DNA of 18,982 bases, taken from JALYJZ01 sp964476895. Its GTDB lineage: Bacteria > Patescibacteriota > SICC01. Made by a program: the position numbers and the translations under genes. The notes under the pieces were generated by a model. That model was not told the origin of the DNA. It was given only the letters and a program-made list of their open reading frames with translations, and ran no database searches. Of this stretch, positions 14,333 through 18,982 are shown piece by piece (position 1 is the stretch's first letter; each line of letters starts with the position of its first letter). The stretch is from assembly GCA_964476895.1 (NCBI GenBank), contig CAYZCS010000013.1:1-18982 (forward strand), given 5' to 3'.

Positions 14333-15928
14333 ATGGAACTCAGCCCCAAGCAGCAAGTCACCGAACTGATCCGGAAGTTTTCGAACATCCTGATCGTCAC
14401 CCATGCCCGGCCCGACGGCGATGCCATCGGTTCGGCACTGGCGATGCATCAGGTGCTCGAGGCGCTCGGCAAGCATCCGACGACGATCATCCTCGACGAA
14501 ATCCCCGAGATGTACCGGTTCTTGCCCGGCCTGGACAAGGTGACCACGCAGCTTTCCGGCAGCCGCGACCTGGTCCTCAGCGTGAACACGACGCACACCA
14601 AGGTCGACAAGCTCAAGTACAACACGACCGAGGACCGGCTCAACGTGGTGGTTTCCCCGAAGGAGGGCCAGTTCGCCGAGAAGGACGTGGAGATCCGGCA
14701 AGGCGCGTACAACTTCGACCTCGTGATCGTTCTCGACGCACCCGACCTCGACCGGCTCGGCAAGCTCTACGACGAGAATCCGGACCTGTTCTACGAGGCG
14801 CCGGTCGTGAACATCGACCATCATCCTTCGAACGATTACTTCGGTGCGGTGAACCTGGTGGACCTCACGGCCACCTCCACTTCGGAGATCCTGGTCGGCG
14901 TGATCGAGGCGCTCGGCGAATCGCTGATGACCGAAGACGTGGCGACACTACTGCTCACGGGACTGATCACGGACACCGGCAGCTTCCAGAACGCGAACAC
15001 CACGCCGAAGTCGCTGACCGTTTCCGCGCAGCTCGTGGCACAGGGCGGCCGGCAGCAGGAGATCATCCAGCACGTGTACAAGACCAAGCCGCTCTCGACG
15101 CTCCGGCTCTGGGGGCGGGCGCTGACGCGCCTGCAGTACGATCCGGAGACGCGGCTCGTCTGGGCCAGCCTCTCACACCAGGACTTCCAGGAGACCGGCG
15201 GTACCGCGACCGAGGCCAAGGGCGTGATCGACGCGCTGATGAGTTCGGCGCCGGACGCCGAGGTGATCCTGTTGCTTCGTGAGAACGCGGACGGCCGGGT
15301 GGACGGCTCGGTCCGCACCACCAAGGGCGTGGACGCCACCAAGGTGGTCGGCTTCTGGAACGGCGGCGGCCATAAGGGCGCGGCCGGGTTCGACGTGGAC
15401 GGTCCGCTGGAAGAAGCGGAGCGCTCGGTCGTGACCCAGATCAAGAAGTGGCAAGCGGAGCGACTCGGCGTACAGGGCCCGACCGCTACCACGACGTCGC
15501 GGCGGTCACAGACGGCTGACGCACCCAAGGGGCCTTCGGAGCCGCCGAACGGTGCGCCGGGAGCCTCCAGCCGGCAAGGAGCGAGCGTGTCTTCTGACGC
15601 ACCGCCTCCCCGGCGACCACAGCCACGGCCGGAGCAGCCTAGGAATTCCCAACAGCCACGGCCGGAGCAACCCCGGCAACCCCAGCAGTCGCGACAACCG
15701 CAGTCCTCCCCGCAACCGCAGCAACCGCCACGTCCGTCCGAGCAATCACGCGCGCCGCAGCAAGGTGCGAACCCGTCTCCGGCGAACCAACAGCAAGCCG
15801 CTCCCCAACGGCCGCTCTCCGACGAGGAGCTGGACGCCTACTTCAAGAAGACGCCGGGTGCCAAGGGGCAGGTAATCGACCAGCGGCCGGACCGGCAAGA
15901 TACCGATCGACCGAACCGTAACCAGTAG
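14333..15928 (+). CDS. DHH/DHHA1 phosphoesterase (NrnA-like) with Pro/Gln-rich tail
   Basis: A DHH-family enzyme of the type that degrades nanoRNA oligonucleotides or pAp. The 531 residues show the metal-binding THARPDGDAIGSALAM (23-38), VIVLDAPD (131-138), NIDHHPSN (160-167), TDTGSFQN (213-220) and the DHHA1 substrate loop GGGHKGAAGF (344-353). A segment of about 60 residues (74-130) between the first motif and VIVLDAPD is longer than in standard NrnA. From about 383 to 515 the chain is low-complexity, rich in Pro, Gln, Arg and Ser, and ends with LSDEELDAYFKKTPGAKG. The usual NrnA length is near 320. The open frame extends upstream to 14162, but that part is the promoter region; ATG 14333 starts at the conserved helix. 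Two strong promoters precede it. It heads the cluster that ends in pnp. Confidence 0.9.
   Translation: MELSPKQQVTELIRKFSNILIVTHARPDGDAIGSALAMHQVLEALGKHPTTIILDEIPEMYRFLPGLDKVTTQLSGSRDLVLSVNTTHTKVDKLKYNTTEDRLNVVVSPKEGQFAEKDVEIRQGAYNFDLVIVLDAPDLDRLGKLYDENPDLFYEAPVVNIDHHPSNDYFGAVNLVDLTATSTSEILVGVIEALGESLMTEDVATLLLTGLITDTGSFQNANTTPKSLTVSAQLVAQGGRQQEIIQHVYKTKPLSTLRLWGRALTRLQYDPETRLVWASLSHQDFQETGGTATEAKGVIDALMSSAPDAEVILLLRENADGRVDGSVRTTKGVDATKVVGFWNGGGHKGAAGFDVDGPLEEAERSVVTQIKKWQAERLGVQGPTATTTSRRSQTADAPKGPSEPPNGAPGASSRQGASVSSDAPPPRRPQPRPEQPRNSQQPRPEQPRQPQQSRQPQSSPQPQQPPRPSEQSRAPQQGANPSPANQQQAAPQRPLSDEELDAYFKKTPGAKGQVIDQRPDRQDTDRPNRNQ
15619..15669 (+). repeat. Short direct repeat in the Pro/Gln-rich tail coding region
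   Basis: The 18-mer ACAGCCACGGCCGGAGCA occurs at 15619-15636 and again at 15652-15669, encoding the repeated unit QPRPEQPR. It suggests that the tail grows by slippage or duplication. Confidence 0.7.
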
Positions 15929-15938
15929 AGGCTGTGAT

Positions 15939-16391
15939 ATGAGCAGGGGGCGTTCCCATCCCGAAGTGCCCGATCCCGTCGAAGTCACCGACGAGACCCG
16001 GGAGTCGCTGCGCGACTGGGCACGCGACCTTACCCGTGGCGCGAAGGAAGTCGTATTGGACGTCCATGAAGAAACGGGGTTTACCCAGGTTTCCGTGCAA
16101 GTAGACCGGAACGATCCCGACTCTTTCTTCATTAGTTGCCACGAACCGTCAACCGACTTCACGATGCGCCATACGTTCCTGGATGTCCATCCGACTACCG
16201 TCGACATCGTGCAGGGATTCGCGGTCGATCCAGAGGCCGGGGAGACTCCTGAGCAGCAGCGGGCGATCAGTGAAACGATCGAGGAGCAGGACCTGCTCAA
16301 GCAGGAGGTGGCACCGGTCGCAGACAAGGAAGCGCGGGCCAGGCATGTGTTGGATTTGATTCCCCGCGCTCATATCAGTCGACGGGAGTAG
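15939..16391 (+). CDS. Protein of unknown function between nrnA-like gene and truB
   Basis: A 150-residue acidic, soluble protein with no membrane segment. I do not recognise it. A helical opening (ESLRDWARDLTRGAKEV, about 22-38) is followed by a beta-rich centre (VVLDVHEETGFTQVSVQVDR, DSFFISCHEPSTDFTMRHTFL) and a charged helical end with EEQDLLKQEV and PRAHISRRE. rbfA often lies near nrnA-truB, but the RbfA KH-type pattern and its Ala-x-Gly kink are not apparent, so I do not call it RbfA. The start is ATG 15939, with AGAGG 7 bases upstream and a 10-bp gap from the previous stop, so it is an internal operon gene. truB follows closely. A ribosome- or RNA-related role is only guilt by association. 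Confidence 0.7.
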   Translation: MSRGRSHPEVPDPVEVTDETRESLRDWARDLTRGAKEVVLDVHEETGFTQVSVQVDRNDPDSFFISCHEPSTDFTMRHTFLDVHPTTVDIVQGFAVDPEAGETPEQQRAISETIEEQDLLKQEVAPVADKEARARHVLDLIPRAHISRRE

Positions 16392-16395
16392 CGGT

Positions 16396-16408
16396 TAGAA
16401 TGGCCGGT
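16396..16408 (+). promoter_or_regulatory. Predicted internal -10 element before truB
   Basis: TAGAAT (16396-16401) ends 7 bases before ATG 16409. It overlaps an upstream in-frame ATG (16400), so choosing this promoter would also choose the 16409 start. There is no -35 box. Confidence 0.4.
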
Positions 16409-17113
16409 ATGGCAACGGACGGATTCTTACTGATAGACAAGCCCGCCGGGTGGACCAGCCACGACGTCGTGGCGAGGGTACGGAAGATCACGGGAATCAA
16501 GAAAGTGGGCCACGGTGGCACGCTCGATCCGATGGCAACCGGCCTGCTGGTGCTTGGGCTTGGCAAAGCGACGAAAGGGCTTGAACGCATCGTGCAGGGT
16601 GACAAGACGTACGTGGCCGAGGTAACGCTTGGGGCCACGAGCGATACTGATGACGTGGAAGGCACGGTCATGCCGACGAAGCAGCCGGCACAGCCGACCG
16701 AAGCGGAAGTAGGGACGGCCCTGGAATCGTTTCTCGGTAGCTTCCAGCAACTCCCGCCCGTCTATTCGGCGATCAAGACGGATGGACGGAAGGCCTACGT
16801 AGAAGCACGCAAGGGAAAGACGGTGGAACGGAAACGGCGGCCGGTCACCGTCCATGAGGTGGTCATGTTGGATTACCGCTGGCCGACCGTCCAGTTCCGT
16901 TGCCGGGTTTCCAAGGGGACGTACATCCGCTCGATTGCTCGCGACCTGGGGGAAGAACTGGGCACCGGTGGCTACCTTTCCACCCTGCGGCGCGAGGCGA
17001 TCGGGAACCTGCTTGCGGAAGAGGCGGTCGGTATCGGTGCCGTTACGGAAAAGTCCTGGCATGACCTGGTCATCTCGTCGGACGATGCTATGATGAACTC
17101 GAAACCCGCATAA
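16409..17113 (+). CDS. truB: tRNA pseudouridine(55) synthase TruB
   Basis: Makes pseudouridine 55 in the T-loop of tRNAs. The 234 residues contain the N-terminal GFLLIDKPAGWTSHDVV, the catalytic VGHGGTLDPMATGLL (Asp40), GDKTYVAEVTLGATSDTDD, the substrate-binding QLPPVYSAIKTDGRKAY and KGTYIRSIARDLGEELGTGGYL. The C-terminal PUA domain of longer TruB proteins is missing, as in many compact bacterial versions. ATG 16409 gives the classic N-terminus and lies 7 bases behind a TAGAAT box; ATG 16400 adds only MAG. In many genomes ribF follows truB, but here an unrelated 95-residue gene does, 2 bp after the stop. Confidence 0.96.
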   Translation: MATDGFLLIDKPAGWTSHDVVARVRKITGIKKVGHGGTLDPMATGLLVLGLGKATKGLERIVQGDKTYVAEVTLGATSDTDDVEGTVMPTKQPAQPTEAEVGTALESFLGSFQQLPPVYSAIKTDGRKAYVEARKGKTVERKRRPVTVHEVVMLDYRWPTVQFRCRVSKGTYIRSIARDLGEELGTGGYLSTLRREAIGNLLAEEAVGIGAVTEKSWHDLVISSDDAMMNSKPA

Positions 17114-17115
17114 CC

Positions 17116-17403
17116 ATGGCCCTTGCAGAAGCCAGTCCCGACTATTCCCAGGAAGAGATATTCCTGCCGGTGCGAGCCGTCGTACTTCATCTGGTTGAGA
17201 ACGGTGATTACGATCCCGAGCACTCCCCGGCGGCTATCGCCGAAGAGCTTGGCGTCGGTACGGATAACGTCAGGGAAATATTCAGCGGCCACATCGTGCG
17301 AGGAGAAATCGACTGGACTCCCACCGAAGACGGCTCCACGTTGGTCATCACGGCCGACGGGGAACGGAAACTGGCCGAAATAGAGGAGCGCCTCGCCGCG
17401 TAG
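17116..17403 (+). CDS. Small winged-helix-like protein of unknown function
   Basis: A 95-residue protein lying 2 bp after truB and 36 bp before rpsO. I do not recognise a named family. The pattern IFLPVRAVVLHLVENGDY (residues 15-32), then SPAAIAEELGVGTDNVREIF (37-56) as a helix-turn-helix and LVITADGERKLAEI (76-89) as a wing-plus-helix ending, resembles MarR-type or PadR-type winged helices. DNA or RNA binding is therefore a reasonable inference. The start has no Shine-Dalgarno; a TATGAT at 17089-17094 lies 21 bases upstream, inside the end of truB, and might give a short-leader transcript. It could regulate the adjacent rpsO-pnp genes, but nothing in the sequence proves this. Confidence 0.65.
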   Translation: MALAEASPDYSQEEIFLPVRAVVLHLVENGDYDPEHSPAAIAEELGVGTDNVREIFSGHIVRGEIDWTPTEDGSTLVITADGERKLAEIEERLAA

Positions 17404-17429
17404 ACAGCGGTCCGTCCACCTGCTAGACT
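17401..17429 (+). promoter_or_regulatory. Predicted rpsO promoter
   Basis: TAGACA (17401-17406, one mismatch to the -35 consensus), 17-bp spacer and TAGACT (17424-17429), ending 10 bases before ATG 17440. The -35 box includes the stop codon of the preceding gene. No Shine-Dalgarno is present, so the leader would be only a few bases. Confidence 0.6.
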
Positions 17430-17439
17430 GCACCTCGCT

Positions 17440-17706
17440 ATGCTGACAGCTGAGCAGAAAAGTACGGTCATCAAGAAGCACGCCACGTCGAAGAACGACG
17501 TCGGCTCTGCACCGGTGCAAATCGCCCTCCTGACGGAGCGGATCAACGACCTCACCGGTCACATGAAGACCCACAAGAAAGATCTGCACAGCGAGCGGGG
17601 GCTGGAGCTCCTGGTCGGCAAGCGCAAACGGCTCCTGGCGTACCTGCAACGGGAAGACCCGAAGCAGTACCAGGAACTGGTAAAGACCCTTAAGCTACGT
17701 AAGTAA
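17440..17706 (+). CDS. rpsO: 30S ribosomal protein uS15
   Basis: uS15 binds the 16S rRNA three-way junction early in 30S assembly and contacts the large subunit. The 88-residue length is normal. The conserved line runs through DVGSAPVQIALLTERINDLT (20-39), HMKTHKKDLHSERGLELLVG (41-60) and KRKRLLAYLQREDPKQYQEL (61-80), ending in LKLRK. The start ATG 17440 is fixed by the family N-terminus. It is followed by pnp after 105 bp, the classical rpsO-pnp pairing. The mRNA leader from the predicted promoter would be too short for the pseudoknot-type autoregulation known in E. coli rpsO, so control must differ if this promoter is used. Confidence 0.97.
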   Translation: MLTAEQKSTVIKKHATSKNDVGSAPVQIALLTERINDLTGHMKTHKKDLHSERGLELLVGKRKRLLAYLQREDPKQYQELVKTLKLRK

Positions 17707-17741
17707 GTAATTAACGGCACGGAGCGTGTCGAGATCCAAGC

Positions 17742-17770
17742 GCCGAGCCGGCAAAACCGCTCACCTCGGC
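17742..17770 (+). other. Inverted repeat in the rpsO-pnp spacer
   Basis: GCCGAG (17742-17747) can pair with CTCGGC (17765-17770) around a 17-nt loop. There is no T tract, so it is not a terminator. pnp leaders in other bacteria form hairpins cut by RNase III in autoregulation; a similar use here is speculative, and a 6-bp match may be chance. Confidence 0.3.
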
Positions 17771-17800
17771 ATTCGGACTTCTACATGCTCTTCGCCACAG

Positions 17801-17811
17801 AAGGAGGAAGC
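17801..17811 (+). promoter_or_regulatory. Strong Shine-Dalgarno of pnp
   Basis: AAGGAGG at 17801-17807 is followed by AAGC and then ATG 17812. It fixes the pnp start and contrasts with the lack of such a site at rpsO, rpsT, tsaD and the MurE-like gene. Confidence 0.8.
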
Positions 17812-18982
17812 ATGTTCAACGTGCACACCGCAGAAGGCGCTTTCGGGCGCGAAACACTTAAATACGAGACCGGCAAGCTTGCCGGCTTGGCCCACGGCGC
17901 CGTCACGGCGCGGTACGGCGATACCGTCGTCCTGGTGACGGCAGTGGTCGGGGACCAGAAGCCTGGCTTCGACTACTTCCCGTTGATGGTCAGCTACGAA
18001 GAGAAGATGTACGCGGCCGGCAAGATCCCCGGCGGCTTCTTCAAGCGCGAGGGCCGGCCCAGCGAGGAAGCGACCCTGACGTCCCGGCTGATCGACCGGC
18101 CGATCCGCCCGCTCTTCCCCAAGGGGTGCCGCAACGACATCCAGGTGATCGCCACGGTGCTGTCCGTGGACGGCGTGCACCACCCCGACATCGTCGCGAT
18201 GAACGCCGCTTCGGCGGCGCTGCACGCGGCAGGCTCGCCGATGGTCGAGATGATCGGCGGCGTCCGGATCGGTATGGTCGACGGCGCGTTCGTCGTGAAC
18301 CCCACCGAATCGGAACGGGAGCAATCCACGCTGGACCTGATCGTCGCAGGCACCAAGGACAAGGTCATGATGGTCGAGGCGGGTGCCAACGAGGTTCCCG
18401 AGGAAAAGATGCTCGAAGCGTTCGAACTGGCGCTGACCGAGATCAAGAAAGCGATCGCCATCCAGGAAGACCTGGTGGCTAAGGTAGCTCCGGAGAAGCG
18501 GGAAGCGGCGCTGGCGGAGACCGATCCCGATCTCGAGCGCCAGGTCGCGGAAAAGGCCCGGGCGAAGCTGCTGGAGGTCACCCTGAATTCCAGCCAAGAG
18601 GAACGCGAGAAGAAGATGGCCGAACTGACCGGCTGGTTGGCCGAGGAGCTGATGCCGGAAGAAGGCGCTGAGGACCCGAAATGGACCCAGGGCCAGGTGA
18701 AGGACGCCTTCACCAAGGTCGAGCAGGAAGTGATCCGGGAAGCTATCCTCAAGCATGAGGTACGTCCGGACGGACGGAAGCTCGAAGAGATCCGCCCGAT
18801 TTCCTGCGAGATCGGCGTCCTGCCGCGGACCCACGGCTCGGCCCTGTTCACGCGCGGCCAGACCCAGGCGCTCACGCTGACCACGCTCGGCACCCCGGGC
18901 GATCAGCAGATCATCGATACGATGCTCGAAGACACCAAGCGGCGCTACATGCACCACTACAACTTCCCGCCGTTCTCGGTGG
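17812..18982 (+). CDS. pnp: Polyribonucleotide nucleotidyltransferase, N-terminal part (cut by window edge)
   Basis: PNPase degrades RNA 3'-5' by phosphorolysis and can add tails; it acts as a trimer. The first 390 residues are visible. The first RNase PH-like domain contains GDTVVLVTAVVG (36-47), FDYFPLMVSYEEKMYAAGKIPGG (53-75), FFKREGRPSE (76-85) and SRLIDRPIRPLF (91-102). The helical linker domain spans about 215-315. The second, catalytic PH domain begins with RPDGRKLEEIRPISCEIGVL (318-337) and GSALFTRGQTQAL (342-354). The phosphate-binding and metal residues and the KH-S1 RNA-binding end lie beyond the window. The start is set by a strong Shine-Dalgarno. It is linked to rpsO and, more distantly, to the NrnA-like nuclease, which could finish the oligonucleotides PNPase leaves. 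Confidence 0.97.
   Translation, partial: MFNVHTAEGAFGRETLKYETGKLAGLAHGAVTARYGDTVVLVTAVVGDQKPGFDYFPLMVSYEEKMYAAGKIPGGFFKREGRPSEEATLTSRLIDRPIRPLFPKGCRNDIQVIATVLSVDGVHHPDIVAMNAASAALHAAGSPMVEMIGGVRIGMVDGAFVVNPTESEREQSTLDLIVAGTKDKVMMVEAGANEVPEEKMLEAFELALTEIKKAIAIQEDLVAKVAPEKREAALAETDPDLERQVAEKARAKLLEVTLNSSQEEREKKMAELTGWLAEELMPEEGAEDPKWTQGQVKDAFTKVEQEVIREAILKHEVRPDGRKLEEIRPISCEIGVLPRTHGSALFTRGQTQALTLTTLGTPGDQQIIDTMLEDTKRRYMHHYNFPPFSV

Noticed and set aside
15939..16391. Calling this gene rbfA from its position
   Set aside because: The sequence does not show the RbfA KH-domain pattern, so position alone is not enough.
17761..18957. A 398-codon minus-strand frame opposite pnp
   Set aside because: PNPase motifs are clear on the plus strand; the minus frame is a composition artefact.
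1..18982. TGA recoding, as in some Patescibacteria
   Set aside because: polA, PHP, mutM and rpsT all end naturally at TGA at family-appropriate or expected positions.
1..18982. tRNA genes, insertion sequences, CRISPR arrays, prophage or defence genes
   Set aside because: No tRNA T-arm context, transposase motif, spaced direct-repeat array or phage gene was seen on either strand.

Overview
This is an ordinary-looking bacterial chromosomal segment of high GC content (about 57-72% in lines I sampled). It is densely packed with housekeeping genes on both strands. TGA is used as a normal stop (polA, the PHP gene, mutM), so there is no sign of TGA recoding. Several proteins look like versions common in Candidate Phyla Radiation/Patescibacteria genomes: a Mur ligase lacking the usual N-terminal domain, a DHH phosphoesterase with a long insert before its DHH box, a PTPS_related polytopic membrane protein and a FemAB-family aminoacyltransferase. 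I therefore lean towards a high-GC member of that group. This rests on remembered family resemblance; no 16S rRNA or marker set is present to prove it.

Layout. Positions 1-1402 (minus) hold the 5' part of valS, divergent from a large polytopic membrane protein (1451-3472, plus). That gene overlaps tail-to-tail with tsaD (3402-4412, minus). tsaD is in turn divergent from a cell-wall pair, FemAB (4463-5512) and a MurE-like ligase (5529-6854). An intrinsic terminator and an unknown gene follow (6894-7424). Next comes a DNA replication and repair block: full-length polA, a PHP phosphoesterase, a small membrane-anchored protein, mutM and holA (7460-13418). Positions 13419-13750 lack a convincing protein gene. 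They carry a promoter, a 14-bp perfect stem and a plus-strand intrinsic terminator, and may encode a structured RNA of about 290 nt. rpsT (minus) is divergent from a translation and RNA-turnover cluster: DHH phosphoesterase (NrnA-like), unknown ORF, truB, small winged-helix-like ORF, rpsO and pnp (cut by the window edge). This resembles the widespread nrnA-truB-ribF-rpsO-pnp order, with ribF absent and two unfamiliar small genes present.

The most striking pattern is regulatory. Most genes that appear to start a transcript have a TANNNT -10 hexamer (TAGACT, TATACT, TAAGCT, TATGAT) ending 6-10 bases before the start codon, with no Shine-Dalgarno sequence in between. That implies leaderless or nearly leaderless mRNAs. 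Genes inside operons (the 11095 gene, the 15939 gene, pnp) instead carry Shine-Dalgarno-like sequences. The ribosomal-protein genes and the candidate RNA gene also have recognisable -35 boxes at a 17-bp spacing.

Functionally the window joins tRNA charging and modification (valS, tsaD, truB), peptidoglycan synthesis (MurE-like, FemAB), DNA replication and repair (polA, holA, mutM), ribosomal proteins (rpsT, rpsO) and RNA decay (NrnA-like, PNPase). I see no mobile elements, tRNA genes or CRISPR arrays.
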